DNA of 64,000 nt from Actinophytocola xinjiangensis (GCF_001921215.1 NZ_MSIF01000017.1:124001-188000), one strand, 5' to 3'; positions 33,565-43,089 are shown, numbered from the stretch's first letter. Notes: generated by a model not told the origin, from the letters alone. A program made the numbers and translations.

Positions 33565-33982
33565 CCCGACCTTCCTGCCGTTGACCATCAGCGCGACCTA
33601 CGCCGTCGCCGAGGCGATGGCCCGCACCCCGACCCTGCGCGCCACCGCCGAACTCGTCCGCGACCGTGCCCGTCGCGCCGACGCGGCGGCCGCTGAATGC
33701 TGGGCCGCCCTGTGCGCCGGCTGCGACGCACCCGGCCGGCGGGCGCTGCCCAACCGCCTGCGGGAACTGTCGGAGGTGACGTCGGTGTACGCGGGAACAC
33801 GGTGGTGGTTCGGTCGCGGATCGCAACACCGGGAGCGGGTGTCCAGCGCGCTGGAACGCATCGAGGAAGCCGTCGCCGAACGTGACGGGGCGGAGTTCGC
33901 GGAGGCGTTCGTGGGATACGACCAGGCGGTCGCTACGGTGCTGGTGAACTCGCATTCGCGATTGGAGACGCACGTCCAGTGA
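33545..33982 (+). CDS. Helical protein of unknown function between xseA and xseB
   Basis: A 145-residue, mostly alpha-helical protein ([48 protein letters not shown]) with three Cys and a short aromatic WWFGRG segment. GTG 33545 has AGCGGAGG upstream and overlaps xseA by 20 bases; the stop overlaps xseB by 4. It is thus locked between two subunits of one nuclease. I recognise no domain. Expression must be tied to exonuclease VII. Confidence 0.72.
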   Translation: MPRLERDPTFLPLTISATYAVAEAMARTPTLRATAELVRDRARRADAAAAECWAALCAGCDAPGRRALPNRLRELSEVTSVYAGTRWWFGRGSQHRERVSSALERIEEAVAERDGAEFAEAFVGYDQAVATVLVNSHSRLETHVQ

Positions 33983-34179
33983 CCGACGATCTGAATTACG
34001 AACAGGCTCGGGACGAGCTGGCCGAGGTGGTGGCTCGGCTGGAGGCCGGGGGATTGTCCCTGGAGGACTCTCTCGGGTTGTGGGAGCGTGGTGAGGCGTT
34101 GGCGAAGCTGTGTGAACGGCATTTGGCCGGGGCTCGGGAGCGGGTCGAATCCGCTCTCGCCTCTGTTGAATCCGAGTGA
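33979..34179 (+). CDS. xseB: Exodeoxyribonuclease VII small subunit
   Basis: A 66-residue helical hairpin that binds XseA in several copies. The family pattern is clear: [20 protein letters not shown], then [27 protein letters not shown] 33979 sits in a GTGA overlap with the inserted gene. Confidence 0.93.
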   Translation: MTDDLNYEQARDELAEVVARLEAGGLSLEDSLGLWERGEALAKLCERHLAGARERVESALASVESE

Positions 34180-34182
34180 GAA

Positions 34183-34962
34183 TCACCGTCCGACAAACCG
34201 CGGCTCCCGCTTGGAAACGAAAGCCTCGACAGCTTCCCGATGGTCAGGCGATCCGCCGAGGGAACGCTGCCCAGCCTCTTCCCCGTCCAATGCCGCCGCC
34301 AACTCGACCCCGGCGGCGAAAAGCACGGCTTCCTTGATCCGCGCGTACCCCGTGGTGGGCCCGGCGGCCATCCGGGAAGCCAACTCGTGGGCGGTCGACA
34401 GCGCGTCGTCGGCGACCTGGGTGACCATGCCCAACCGCAGGGCCTCCTCCGCCACCACGGGCCTGGCCAACAACATCATCTCCATCGCCCGGCCGTAGCC
34501 GATCAGCCGTGGCAGGGTCCACGACGCACCGGAGTCCGCGGTGAGGCCGATGGTCGCGAACGCCATCAGGAACTTCGCCGTCGGGGCCGCGACCCGCAGG
34601 TCGCAGGCGTAGGCGAACGACGCTCCCGCCCCGGCCGCCATCCCGTTGACCGCGGCGATCACCGGCTTGGGCATGGTCGTGATCGCTCGGACGATCGGGT
34701 TGTAGTGCTCGGCGACGGTCCGGAACGGCTCGGGGTCCTCGTCGCGCAGCGCCGCCACGTGCTCCTTGAGGTCCTGGCCGGAACAGAACGCCTTGCCGGC
34801 GCCGGTGAGGACGACCGAGCGCACGGTGGGCTCCGCCCCGGCGTCGGTCAGGGCCGCCAGCAACTGTTCCTTCAGCTCGACGGTCAGGGAGTTGAACGAC
34901 TCCGGCCGGTTCAGGGTCAGCGTCCGGACCCCGTCACTGTCGTCGACCAGCAGGACGGCCAC
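34183..34962 (-). CDS. Enoyl-CoA hydratase/isomerase (PaaG-like)
   Basis: A 259-residue crotonase-fold enzyme. Oxyanion-hole strands are GKAFCSGQDL and AAVNGMAAGAGASFAYACD; the later ATIGLTADSGASWTLPRLIG has an Asp where the isomerase base is found in PaaG-type enzymes, which open the epoxide ring of phenylacetyl-CoA. GTG 34962 has GGAGG. It lies 19 bases after a PaaX-type regulator in the same direction, which supports an aromatic or acyl-CoA catabolic role. The rest of the paa cluster is absent. Confidence 0.85.
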   Translation of the reverse strand: MAVLLVDDSDGVRTLTLNRPESFNSLTVELKEQLLAALTDAGAEPTVRSVVLTGAGKAFCSGQDLKEHVAALRDEDPEPFRTVAEHYNPIVRAITTMPKPVIAAVNGMAAGAGASFAYACDLRVAAPTAKFLMAFATIGLTADSGASWTLPRLIGYGRAMEMMLLARPVVAEEALRLGMVTQVADDALSTAHELASRMAAGPTTGYARIKEAVLFAAGVELAAALDGEEAGQRSLGGSPDHREAVEAFVSKREPRFVGR

Positions 34963-34981
34963 AGGCCACTACCTCCACGTG

Positions 34982-35782
34982 TCAGGCGCTGGATCGCGCT
35001 CGGTTACCTCGGTTGAGACAGTCGGTGAGGAACGACTCGGCCGCGGGGGCCAGGCGGGCGGTCTCGCGGTCGAAGAACGCCGCGGCCTCGGTGCCGGGCC
35101 AGGTCGCCGGTAACAGCGACGGGGGCAGGCCGGGGTCGCGGAACAGGAAGCGGCGCCACGCGTGCAGCAGGCCCTGGGACGCGGCGAACGCCTCCGCCGG
35201 GACCGATCCGTCCACTGCGGACAGCACGGGCCGCCACTCGGTGACGAACGCGGCGTAGTCGGCGCCCAGGGTGTCCAGGTCCCAGGCCCTGGCCGCCAGC
35301 TCGGCGTCGTCGCCGTCGTGTTCGCCGTAGAAGGTGCGGCCGGCGAGGCCCTCGGCGGCCAGGATCTCCGGCAGCTCCGTCGACGGGCGGGGGGCCACCC
35401 AGGTCGTGGGCCCCAGCGGACCGTAGCCGAACAGGCGCAGCGAGGAGTCGAGGCGGTCGCGGGCCGTGCGGGTCGGCAGCTCCTCCAGGACCAGCACCTG
35501 CCACCTGCCGTCCCATGTAGAGGGACTGGTGCGGTAGATCCTGGCGGCGGCCTCGTCCAGGCGCCGCTCGGCCCTGGCCGTCAGGGCGTAGCCGGGGCCC
35601 TCCGCCAGCCGGACCGGGCGCAGCCAGTCCTGACGCACCATTCTGGACACCGCCGTGCGGATCGCCGGCGCCTCGAAGCCCAGCGGCTCGAGCAGCCGCA
35701 CCAACGCGGCGATGGCGGCCTCACCACCTCGGGCTCTGAGGTAGCTGCCGTAGACGTCGAACAGCGCGGACCTGGCTCGCAC
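34982..35782 (-). CDS. PaaX-family transcriptional regulator
   Basis: A 266-residue regulator. The N-terminal winged helix begins ARSALFDVYGSYL, includes the recognition stretch PAIRTAVSRMVRQDWL, and is followed by the central STWDGRWQVLVLEELP and a PaaX C-terminal domain with WRRFLFRDPGLPPSLLP. PaaX proteins repress phenylacetyl-CoA pathway genes and respond to CoA thioesters. Start GTG 35782 with GGAG close by. Probable operon with the PaaG-like gene. Confidence 0.9.
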   Translation of the reverse strand: MRARSALFDVYGSYLRARGGEAAIAALVRLLEPLGFEAPAIRTAVSRMVRQDWLRPVRLAEGPGYALTARAERRLDEAAARIYRTSPSTWDGRWQVLVLEELPTRTARDRLDSSLRLFGYGPLGPTTWVAPRPSTELPEILAAEGLAGRTFYGEHDGDDAELAARAWDLDTLGADYAAFVTEWRPVLSAVDGSVPAEAFAASQGLLHAWRRFLFRDPGLPPSLLPATWPGTEAAAFFDRETARLAPAAESFLTDCLNRGNRARSSA

Positions 35783-35965
35783 GATCTCCGAGTCTCCCAG
35801 CCGACCACGGCCCCGCGCCAGGGGGTTTCACCGGCATAAGGGCCGGTCATCGACACGCAGTTGATCGGTTCGATTTCACCGCTGAGATGCCATAGGGGAG
35901 AATGTCACCGTCTTCGGCCGGTTGGCCCCGTCCGGAGCGGCAGGCTATGACGGAGGGAGCACGCT

Positions 35966-36133
35966 ATGGCGGCCATGAAGCCCCGGACCGGTGACGGTCC
36001 CCTCGAGGTGACCAAGGAGGGCAGGGGCATCGTGATGCGCGTCCCACTCGAGGGTGGTGGGCGCCTCGTCGTCGAGATGTCGGCGGAGGAGGCAAGCGCC
36101 CTGGGTGACGCGTTGAAGGTCGCGGCCGGCTGA
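35966..36133 (+). CDS. DUF3117 small conserved protein
   Basis: A 55-residue protein read from ATG 35966 behind GGAGGGAG. It starts with AAMKPRTGDGPLEVTKEGRG and has a beta strand pair (IVMRVPLEGGGRLVVEMS), then EEASALGDALKVA. This is the widely conserved actinobacterial DUF3117, next to glgA/glgC in mycobacteria as well (Rv1211, from memory). It is short enough for size-limited gene callers to miss. The function is unknown. Confidence 0.92.
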   Translation: MAAMKPRTGDGPLEVTKEGRGIVMRVPLEGGGRLVVEMSAEEASALGDALKVAAG

Positions 36134-36182
36134 CCCGCCTGTCCTGAGTGGAGGGCCCGCGGTCCTCGAGTGTGGAGGTCTG

Positions 36183-37781
36183 GTGCACACGTCGGTACCC
36201 GTCCTGCCGACGGCACTTCCCGAGGTGGAGACGATCACCGCCCCCCGGCGGGGGACCCCCGTCGCGGTGGTCACCGCTGAGGGCACGGACACCGTCGAGG
36301 TGGTGGTCGGCGGGCGGGACGCGCTGACCACGGAGTGGTTCGACGCCGTCGGGCACACCGGCAAGGCCGGCGAGGTGCACCCCGGGCCCGCCGGCTCCGG
36401 GGTCGCCTGGGTGGTCGGGACCGGGAAGGGGGAACCCGGTCACTGGCGTGCCGCCGGCGCCGCGCTGGCCCGCGCGGCCAACGCCCGGATCGCCGCCCGG
36501 ACCGCCGCCGCCGACACCGGACGGCCCGCCGGACGATCCGCCGACACCGTCCTCGCGCTGGCACCGCCGCCCGGTCTCGGCGCCGACGAGGTCACCGCGC
36601 TGGTGCTCGGCCTGCGCCTGGGCGGCTACGACTACCAGGTCACCGGCGAGCCGGCGCCGCCCCGGCTGCGCACGATCCGGCTGGTGACCGACGAGCGCGA
36701 CACCGCCGACACCGTGCGGCGGGCCTCGGTGCTGGCCGCCGCGACCGGGCTGGCCAGGGACCTGGCCAACACGCCGTCCAACGTCAAGGACCCCGCCTGG
36801 CTGGCCCGCACGGCGCAGCGGGTCGCCGGCCGGGCGCCCGGCCTGCGGGTGACCGTGCGCGACGAGCGGTGGCTGGCCGAGCAGGGCTTCGGCGGGGTGC
36901 TGGCGGTCGGCGGCGGGTCCGCCAGGCCGCCGAGGTTCGTCGAGATGGAGCTGGGCGGGCGGCGGGGGGCGCCGCACGTCGTGCTGGTCGGCAAGGGCAT
37001 CACGTTCGACACCGGCGGCCTGTCGATCAAGCCGGCCGACGGCATGCACCTGATGCGCACCGACATGTCCGGCGCGGCGGCGGTGATCGCGGCGGTGACC
37101 GCGCTGGCCGAACTGGCCCCGGACGTGCGGGTGACCGGGCTGGTCCCGTGTGCCGAGAACCAGGTCTCCGGGTCGTCCTACCGGCCCGGTGACGTCGTGC
37201 GCCACTACGGCGGGCGGACCACCGAGGTCACCAACACCGACGCCGAGGGCCGCATGGTCATGGCCGACGCGCTGGCCTACGCCGTCGAGCGGCTGCGGCC
37301 CGACCTGGTGGTCGACGTCGCCACGCTGACCGGGGCGATGAAGGTCTCGCTCGGCCTGCGCACCGGCGGCGCGTTCGCCAGCCAGGACGACGTGTGGGAG
37401 CGGGTCGACGCGGCCGGTGTCGCCGCCGGGGAACGCTGGTGGCGGATGCCGCTGGCCTCGGACGCGGACACCGTGGCCGACGAGTTCGCCGAGTCGGTGC
37501 ACAGCCGCCTCGCCGACGGGGCACAGTGCCCGACCGGGCCGGGAGGGATCGCGGCGGCGATGTTCCTGCGGGAGTTCACCGGCGGGCTGCCGTGGGCGCA
37601 CCTGGACATCGCCGGGCCGGCCCGCGCCGAGCGGACCTACGACGAGGTGACCGCCGGGGCGACCGGGTTCGCCGCACGGACCCTGGTGGAGCTGGCCGCC
37701 GGGTACGGGCGGCGCGAGGCGAACGCGCGGTCGAACAGCGCGAACTTGACCAGGAACACCGGGCCGCTGGCGGCCAGGTAG
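36183..37781 (+). CDS. pepA: Leucyl aminopeptidase (M17 family)
   Basis: A 532-residue zinc or manganese aminopeptidase. The catalytic domain has VGKGITFDTGGLSIKP with the active-site Lys, metal ligands in the MRTDMSGAAAV region, and the family signature NTDAEGRMVMADAL at residues 351-364. GTG 36183 has GGAGG. The conserved fold ends near VELAAGYG; the last about 22 residues are an unrelated polar tail that runs antisense through gtrA for 145 bases. The tail is probably dispensable. Confidence 0.95.
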   Translation: MHTSVPVLPTALPEVETITAPRRGTPVAVVTAEGTDTVEVVVGGRDALTTEWFDAVGHTGKAGEVHPGPAGSGVAWVVGTGKGEPGHWRAAGAALARAANARIAARTAAADTGRPAGRSADTVLALAPPPGLGADEVTALVLGLRLGGYDYQVTGEPAPPRLRTIRLVTDERDTADTVRRASVLAAATGLARDLANTPSNVKDPAWLARTAQRVAGRAPGLRVTVRDERWLAEQGFGGVLAVGGGSARPPRFVEMELGGRRGAPHVVLVGKGITFDTGGLSIKPADGMHLMRTDMSGAAAVIAAVTALAELAPDVRVTGLVPCAENQVSGSSYRPGDVVRHYGGRTTEVTNTDAEGRMVMADALAYAVERLRPDLVVDVATLTGAMKVSLGLRTGGAFASQDDVWERVDAAGVAAGERWWRMPLASDADTVADEFAESVHSRLADGAQCPTGPGGIAAAMFLREFTGGLPWAHLDIAGPARAERTYDEVTAGATGFAARTLVELAAGYGRREANARSNSANLTRNTGPLAAR

Positions 37782-38146
37782 CTGCCGACCAGCATCACCG
37801 CGCGCCACCCCTGGTCCTCGACCAGCGGCAGGAGCGCCTGCTCGGCGACGGTGGTCAGGCCGATCGAGGCGACCCCGCTGAGCAGCGTGACCGCGAAGTA
37901 GGTGGTGAGCTGGTGGCGCAGGCGGCCGGGGTCGGTGTCGGCCCAGGCCCAGTAGCGGACCATCAGGAAGTGCGGCACCGAGCCGGCCAGGAACGCGATC
38001 GTGCTGGCCGCCGTGGCGTCCTCGCTCCAGCCGACCCAGTAGACGGTCAGCAGCACGAGCTGGCTGATCCCGGTGGCGATCGCCGAGGCCACCGAGAACC
38101 GCGCGAAGCGGATCCGGAGCCTGGGTGCCGGGGATGTCTGAGCCAC
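37637..38146 (-). CDS. GtrA-family membrane protein
   Basis: A 169-residue protein with four predicted membrane segments (ASAIATGISQLVLLTVYWVGW, ASTIAFLAGSVPHFLMVRYW, YFAVTLLSGVASIGLTTV, MLVGSYLAASGPVFLVKFALF). GtrA-like proteins move polyprenyl-linked sugars or assist cell-wall glycan synthesis. GTG 38146 lies 6 bases after TAACTT. Its last part overlaps pepA antisense, and the terminal 35 residues are not membrane-like, so the conserved body ends before most of the overlap. Confidence 0.87.
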   Translation of the reverse strand: MAQTSPAPRLRIRFARFSVASAIATGISQLVLLTVYWVGWSEDATAASTIAFLAGSVPHFLMVRYWAWADTDPGRLRHQLTTYFAVTLLSGVASIGLTTVAEQALLPLVEDQGWRAVMLVGSYLAASGPVFLVKFALFDRAFASRRPYPAASSTRVRAANPVAPAVTSS

Positions 38147-38152
38147 ACGGCC

Positions 38153-38158
38153 AAGTTA
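38153..38158 (-). promoter_or_regulatory. -10 box for leaderless gtrA-like gene
   Basis: TAACTT on the minus strand, 6 bases before GTG 38146; the same hexamer occurs before sbcD. Confidence 0.45.
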
Positions 38159-38216
38159 GCCGCCGGCGGCTGAACCCGCTCTCAGGAATGGCCCTGAGAT
38201 CGACCCGGAACTCGTC

Positions 38217-39374
38217 TCAGGGGAGCACCGATCCGTAGACCTCGACCGTCCGGGCCGCCGCGATCTCCCAGGAGAAATCGCGCACCGCGCGCGCCCGGCC
38301 CCGCGCGCCGAACCGGGCGGCCAGGGACGGATCGGCGACCAGTGCGTTCACCGCCGTGGCCAGGTCCACCCGAAAGGATGACTCGTCTGTCGGGTCGTAG
38401 TGGACGAGCAGCCCGGTCTCGCCGTCCTCGACGACCTCGGGGATCCCGCCGACGTCGGAGGCGACCACGGCCGTGCCGCAGGCCATCGCCTCCAGGTTTA
38501 CGATGCCCAGCGGCTCGTAGACCGACGGGCAGACGAACACCGTCGCGTGGCTGAGCAGCTGGCGGACCTCCGCCGGCTGGAGCATCTTCTGGAGCCACAC
38601 CACGCCCTCGCGGGCCCTGGCCAGCTCGGAGACCTCGGCCTGGGTGCTGGCCGCGATCTCGGGCGTGTCCGGGGCGCCGGCGCAGAGCACGACCTGGGCG
38701 GCCGGGTCGAGGTGGTGGGCGGCGGCGATCAGGTGGGACAGGCCCTTCTGCCGGGTGATCCGGCCGACGAACACCACGATCGGGCGATCGGGGTCCACGC
38801 CGTAGTGGCGTAACGCGTCATCCTCGGTGACCGGGTGGTAGGCGGCGGAGTCGATGCCGTTGTGCACCACCCGCACCCGGCCCGGGTCCAGCGTGGGATA
38901 GCAGTCCAGGACGTCGGCGCGCATCGCCTCGCTGACCGCGATGACCGCGTCGGCCGCCTCGAAGCAGGTCCGCTCCACCCACGAGGAGATCCGGTAGCCG
39001 CCGCCGAGCTGCTCGGCCTTCCACGGCCGGCGCGGCTCCAGCGAGTGCGCGGTGACCACGTGCGGCACGCCGTACTGGAGTTTGGCCAGATGTCCGGCGA
39101 AGTTGGCGTACCAGGTGTGCGAGTGGACCAGGTCGACGCCGTCGAGGGCGGCGGCCATCGACAGGTCGGCCGACAGCGTGCGCAGCGCTGCGTTGGCGTG
39201 CTCCAGGCCGGTCGGCCCGTGCGAGCGCACGCCGTCGGCCGACCGGGGCGCCCCGAACGCGTGCACGTCCACGTCGATCAGTTCCCGCAGGCGGGGGACC
39301 AGGAACTCGACGTGCACGCCGGCCCCGCCATAGACCTCCGGCGGGTACTCCCGCGTCACCAGTCCGAGTCGCAC
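38217..39374 (-). CDS. glgM: GT4 glycogen synthase / alpha-maltose-1-phosphate synthase (GlgM)
   Basis: A 385-residue retaining glycosyltransferase of GT-B fold. N-terminal TREYPPEVYGGAGVHVEFL binds the acceptor side; the C-terminal half has FVGRITRQKGLSHLI and the nucleotide-sugar motif VYEPLGIVNLEAMACG with the catalytic Glu pair. Actinobacterial members of this exact type, divergent from glgC, use ADP-glucose to make maltose-1-phosphate for GlgE; older annotation calls them GlgA. GTG 39374 follows TACCTT by 6 bases. Confidence 0.9.
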   Translation of the reverse strand: MRLGLVTREYPPEVYGGAGVHVEFLVPRLRELIDVDVHAFGAPRSADGVRSHGPTGLEHANAALRTLSADLSMAAALDGVDLVHSHTWYANFAGHLAKLQYGVPHVVTAHSLEPRRPWKAEQLGGGYRISSWVERTCFEAADAVIAVSEAMRADVLDCYPTLDPGRVRVVHNGIDSAAYHPVTEDDALRHYGVDPDRPIVVFVGRITRQKGLSHLIAAAHHLDPAAQVVLCAGAPDTPEIAASTQAEVSELARAREGVVWLQKMLQPAEVRQLLSHATVFVCPSVYEPLGIVNLEAMACGTAVVASDVGGIPEVVEDGETGLLVHYDPTDESSFRVDLATAVNALVADPSLAARFGARGRARAVRDFSWEIAAARTVEVYGSVLP

Positions 39375-39380
39375 CTTCGC

Positions 39381-39386
39381 AAGGTA
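39381..39386 (-). promoter_or_regulatory. -10 box for leaderless glgM
   Basis: TACCTT on the minus strand, 6 bases before GTG 39374. It is back to back with the glgC promoter inside a 46-base intergenic gap. Confidence 0.45.
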
Positions 39387-39408
39387 GCCCCGATCACCGG
39401 CACGCGGT

Positions 39409-39414
39409 TAGGGT
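39409..39414 (+). promoter_or_regulatory. -10 box for leaderless glgC
   Basis: TAGGGT, then CAGCAC and the GTG at 39421. No ribosome site is present. Confidence 0.45.
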
Positions 39415-39420
39415 CAGCAC

Positions 39421-40638
39421 GTGAAGGGCCAGCCCAACGTGCTCGCGATCGTGCTCGCCGGCGGCGAGGGGAAGCGGCTCTGGCCGCTGACCGCCGACCG
39501 CGCCAAGCCGGCGGTGCCCTTCGGGGGCAACTACCGGTTGATCGACTTCGTGCTGTCGAACCTGGTCAACGGCGGCTACCACCGGCTGTGCGTGCTGACC
39601 CAGTACAAGTCGCACTCGCTGGACCGGCACATCTCCACCACCTGGCGGCTGTCCAGCGTGCTCGGCCAGTACATCACCCCGGTGCCCGCCCAGCAGCGGC
39701 TCGGCCCCCGCTGGTACACCGGCAGCGCCGACGCCATCTACCAGTCGCTGAACCTGGTCTACGACGAGCGCCCCGACCAGATCGTGGTCTTCGGCGCCGA
39801 CCACGTGTACCGGATGGACCCCTCGCAGATGGTGCGCCAGCACATGGACACCGACGCCGGGGTGACCGTCGCCGGCATCCGGGTGCCGCGCACCGAGGCC
39901 AAGGCCTTCGGCTGCATCGACTCCGACCGCGACGCGCGGATCACCCGCTTCCTGGAGAAACCGGCCGAGCCGCCGCACGTGCCCGACGACCCGGACGTCA
40001 CGTTCGCGTCCATGGGCAACTACGTCTTCCGCACCGACGTGCTGCTCGACGCGCTGCGCACCGACGCGGCCAACCCCGAGTCGATGCACGACATGGGCGG
40101 CGACATCATCCCGATGCTCGTCGCCGAGGGCGGCGCGATGGTCTACGACTTCGACGACAACGAGGTCCCCGGCGCCACCGAGCGCGACCGGGGCTACTGG
40201 CGCGACGTCGGGACCCTGGACGCCTACTACGAGTCACACATGGACCTGGTGTCGGTGCACCCGGTGTTCAACCTCTACAACCACCGCTGGCCGATCCGGA
40301 CCGCGACACCGCCGCTGCCGCCGGCCAAGTTCGTCAACACCGGCACGGCCGTCGAGTCGATCGTCGGGCCCGGGTCGATCATCTCCGGCTCGTTCGTCAA
40401 GGACTCGGTGATCAGCGCGGACGTCAAGATCGAGGACGGGGCGACGGTCGAGGGCAGCGTGCTGCTGCCGGGGGTGCGGGTCGGGCGGGGCGCGGTGGTG
40501 CGCCGGGCCATCCTGGACAAGAACGTCACCGTGGTCGACGGCGCGCGCGTCGGCGTCGACCTGGCCGCCGACCGCGAGCGGTACACGGTCAGCCCGGGCG
40601 GCGTGGTCGTGCTCGGGAAGGGCGAACGCGCCGAATAG
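39421..40638 (+). CDS. glgC: Glucose-1-phosphate adenylyltransferase
   Basis: Makes ADP-glucose, the donor for GlgM. It has 405 residues. The nucleotidyl loop is [25 protein letters not shown]; later come the catalytic Asp in [10 protein letters not shown] and the sugar-binding FLEKPAEP, and the C-terminal half is a left-handed beta-helix with hexapeptide-like steps ([15 protein letters not shown]). Length and motifs are as in other bacterial GlgC. Confidence 0.96.
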   Translation: MKGQPNVLAIVLAGGEGKRLWPLTADRAKPAVPFGGNYRLIDFVLSNLVNGGYHRLCVLTQYKSHSLDRHISTTWRLSSVLGQYITPVPAQQRLGPRWYTGSADAIYQSLNLVYDERPDQIVVFGADHVYRMDPSQMVRQHMDTDAGVTVAGIRVPRTEAKAFGCIDSDRDARITRFLEKPAEPPHVPDDPDVTFASMGNYVFRTDVLLDALRTDAANPESMHDMGGDIIPMLVAEGGAMVYDFDDNEVPGATERDRGYWRDVGTLDAYYESHMDLVSVHPVFNLYNHRWPIRTATPPLPPAKFVNTGTAVESIVGPGSIISGSFVKDSVISADVKIEDGATVEGSVLLPGVRVGRGAVVRRAILDKNVTVVDGARVGVDLAADRERYTVSPGGVVVLGKGERAE

Positions 40639-40675
40639 TTCCCCGTTCGGGGGCGCGGCGGAATACCGTGGAGCC

Positions 40676-40975
40676 ATGGAGCCGCAACCGCCGCCCGAGC
40701 AGGACCCGTTCCGCTCCATGTGGCAGATGTCCCCGGTCGCCGACGCGCGCGCCGGCGGCAAGGCCGGCCGCAAGCGGACCGGGTTGCGGCTGGGCGCCGG
40801 GCTGATCGGCGGCCTGGTCGCGTTCACCCCGTTCGGCCTGGTCACCAGTGCGTTCTGGGGCTGGTGGCAGGGCGAGTCGAACTGGGGTGCCAGTGGCTGG
40901 GCCGTGGTGATCATCGGCCTGGGCGTCGGTGCCCTGGTCGGCGGGTTCGTGGCCTCGGAGAGCGGCGACCAGTAA
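40676..40975 (+). CDS. Small two-helix membrane protein of unknown function
   Basis: A 99-residue protein with a Pro and Gln-rich start, a basic patch (KAGRKRTGLR), and two membrane segments (LGAGLIGGLVAFTPFGLVTS and AVVIIGLGVGALVGGFVA). TACCGT ends 6 bases before ATG 40676, pointing to a leaderless transcript. It lies close after glgC but has its own promoter. No family recognised. Confidence 0.7.
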   Translation: MEPQPPPEQDPFRSMWQMSPVADARAGGKAGRKRTGLRLGAGLIGGLVAFTPFGLVTSAFWGWWQGESNWGASGWAVVIIGLGVGALVGGFVASESGDQ

Positions 40976-41006
40976 CGCTCAGTGTGCCCGGGTCAGTGCG
41001 CCTGGG

Positions 41007-41657
41007 TCAGTGTGCTTTGGCGGCGACCAGCAGGCCGTCGCCGAGAGGCAGCAGGACGGGCACCAGCCGGTCGTCCTCGCGTACCGTGCGGATGACCTCA
41101 CGCAGCGCGACCGCTTCCGGGTCGCGGCGCGCGGGGTTGGTGATCTGGCCGGCCAGCAGCACGTTGTCGAACGCGATCACGCCGCCGGGCCGCAGCAGCC
41201 GCACGCCCTGCTCCAGGTAGCCGGGGTACTCCTGGCGGGACCCGGAGACGTAGAGCAGGTCGTAGGCCTCCTCGGTCAGCCGGGGCAGCACCTCCAGCGC
41301 CCGGCCCATGATCAGCCTGGCCCGGCCGGGGCCCATCCCGGCCCCGGAGAACGCCCGCTTGGCGGCGCCCTGGAACTCCGGCTCGACGTCGATCGAGGTC
41401 AGGACCCCGTCCGGGGCCATCCCCCGCAGCAGGTACAACCCGCTGACACCCGATCCGGTACCGATTTCGACGACGGCCCTGGCGCGCAGCGTGGTCGCCA
41501 GCAGACGCAGCGCGGCCCCGCCCAGCGGTGAGATCGGCGAGCAGCCGAGCTCGACGCCCCGTTTCCGGGCGCTGACCAGCGCGTCGTCCTCGGAGACGAA
41601 CCCCTCGACGTACGCGCTGAGCACGTCCGAGTCGATCGTCGGCGTATCGGCTGCCAC
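41007..41657 (-). CDS. O-methyltransferase family 3 (Rv1220c-like)
   Basis: A 216-residue SAM-dependent methyltransferase. The SAM-binding loop is [17 protein letters not shown] with the later acidic strand [10 protein letters not shown]; the [13 protein letters not shown] and [15 protein letters not shown] segments are typical of the catechol-OMT-like family. The frame is open further upstream, but the GTG at 41657, 8 bases after TAATCT, is the likely start. It is divergent from sigE exactly as in mycobacteria. The acceptor is unknown. Confidence 0.87.
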   Translation of the reverse strand: MAADTPTIDSDVLSAYVEGFVSEDDALVSARKRGVELGCSPISPLGGAALRLLATTLRARAVVEIGTGSGVSGLYLLRGMAPDGVLTSIDVEPEFQGAAKRAFSGAGMGPGRARLIMGRALEVLPRLTEEAYDLLYVSGSRQEYPGYLEQGVRLLRPGGVIAFDNVLLAGQITNPARRDPEAVALREVIRTVREDDRLVPVLLPLGDGLLVAAKAH

Positions 41658-41665
41658 GACGTGTG

Positions 41666-41671
41666 AGATTA
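41666..41671 (-). promoter_or_regulatory. -10 box for the O-methyltransferase
   Basis: TAATCT on the minus strand with an 8-base spacer to GTG 41657; no ribosome site. Confidence 0.45.
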
Positions 41672-41836
41672 GCGTTCGCGGGCCGGAATCGGGCGCAAGA
41701 CGAGAACGCCGCATTTCTCAGCCGCCTCTCAGCCGTCTCTCACTACGTTCACATCAGGGGACAGCAGTATCAGGTTTGCCAGGGGATCAAGAGCGGTACA
41801 GGAAGTCCGAACCGCGACGGCAGGGGTGGGAACACG

Positions 41837-42499
41837 ATGGGCGTTGCCAACGTTGAGCAGGGTGGTGGGGCGGATCGCCCCAGGGAGGTGGCTACTCGCC
41901 CGATGCAGACACAGCCGAGCGGCACCGCCGTGGTCGAACCAGTGCAACCGGTCCAGCTGGACGAGGAGTCCGCCTGGACCCCACCGTCGTGGGACGAGGT
42001 CGTGCGCGAGCACGCCGACCGCGTCTACCGGCTCGCCTACCGCCTGACCGGTAACGCCCACGACGCCGAGGACCTCACCCAGGAGACCTTCATCCGGGTC
42101 TTCCGGTCGCTGTCGAGCTACAAGCCGGGCACCTTCGAGGGCTGGCTGCACCGCATCACCACCAACCTGTTCCTCGACATGGCCCGCCGCCGCTCGCGGC
42201 TGCGCATGGAGGGCCTGCCCGAGGACACCGACCGGCTCGCCGGCGACGACCCGAGCCCCGAGCAGGTCTATGTCGACACCCATCTGGACCCCGACCTGCA
42301 GGCCGCGCTCGACGAACTGCCCCCGGAGTTCCGGGCCGCCGTCGTGCTCTGTGACGTGGAAGGCCTGTCCTACGAGGAGATCGGCGCCACGCTCGGCGTG
42401 AAGTTGGGTACTGTTCGAAGCAGGATCCACCGGGGGCGCCAGGCTCTGCGGGCGTCGCTGGAGCGGCGCAGGGAACTCGTACGGGAGGGTAGGTCGTGA
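41837..42499 (+). CDS. sigE: ECF RNA polymerase sigma factor SigE
   Basis: A 220-residue extracytoplasmic-function sigma factor. Region 2 spans [29 protein letters not shown], which recognises -10 elements, through the RNA-polymerase-binding helix [18 protein letters not shown]. Region 4 holds [38 protein letters not shown] 60-residue disordered N-terminus precedes region 2, and mycobacterial SigE is known to have several starts; here ATG 41837 has an AGGGGTGGGAA site. The next gene is its anti-sigma factor, overlapped by 4 bases. Confidence 0.94.
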   Translation: MGVANVEQGGGADRPREVATRPMQTQPSGTAVVEPVQPVQLDEESAWTPPSWDEVVREHADRVYRLAYRLTGNAHDAEDLTQETFIRVFRSLSSYKPGTFEGWLHRITTNLFLDMARRRSRLRMEGLPEDTDRLAGDDPSPEQVYVDTHLDPDLQAALDELPPEFRAAVVLCDVEGLSYEEIGATLGVKLGTVRSRIHRGRQALRASLERRRELVREGRS

Positions 42500-43089
42500 C
42501 CGACGAGCGCGGTTGGGGTCTGTCCGAACAGCATCTTCTGCCGGACGTCGTGGTGGCTTTCGTCGACGGTGAACTGTCGGCGACGGCGCACGACCGTGCG
42601 GCCTCGCACATGGCCAGGTGCCCGCACTGCCTCGCCGACATCGTCGCGCAGCGGCAGGCCGCCTCGGCCGTCCAGTCCGCCGACGCGCCGGTCGTCCCGG
42701 CCGGTCTGCTCGCCGCCCTGCGGGCCATCCCGCAGCAGGTCGAGATGCCGGCCACGCCCGACGGCCTCGCGGTCAGCGACGACGGGCAGCTCGTGGTGGT
42801 GCAGCGGCCGGAACGGGCGCCGACCCCTTTCGGGGCCAGCGCGCCACTCGGCTCGTCCGCCAAACTCGGTGAGGGCCGGGCCGTTCTGGGTCGCCGGCCG
42901 TCCCGGCGCACCGCCCAGGGCGCCGGTGTCGTCGTGTCCGGCCTGGTGCTCGGCGCGCTCGCGCTGGTGAGCACCGGCGGTGACGAGCAGCCCCGCCCGG
43001 CGGTCGGCAACCAGCCCGACCGGCCAGCGGTCGCCGACGCCGACCAGATCCAGCAGGCCGGCTACGTGCTGCACACCGCCGGCCGCTGA
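42496..43089 (+). CDS. rseA: Zinc anti-sigma factor RseA
   Basis: A 197-residue anti-sigma factor. The N-terminal ZAS domain has the H-x3-C-x2-C motif (His38, Cys42, Cys45 in HMARCPHC). A single membrane segment lies around residues 145-162 ([18 protein letters not shown]), followed by a short outside tail. It holds SigE at the membrane and releases it under envelope or oxidative stress. GTG 42496 overlaps sigE. Confidence 0.9.
   Translation: MTDERGWGLSEQHLLPDVVVAFVDGELSATAHDRAASHMARCPHCLADIVAQRQAASAVQSADAPVVPAGLLAALRAIPQQVEMPATPDGLAVSDDGQLVVVQRPERAPTPFGASAPLGSSAKLGEGRAVLGRRPSRRTAQGAGVVVSGLVLGALALVSTGGDEQPRPAVGNQPDRPAVADADQIQQAGYVLHTAGR

Noticed and set aside
35964-37808. Minus-strand open frame of 614 codons over pepA
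   Set aside because: Antisense shadow; pepA has the full M17 signature on the other strand.
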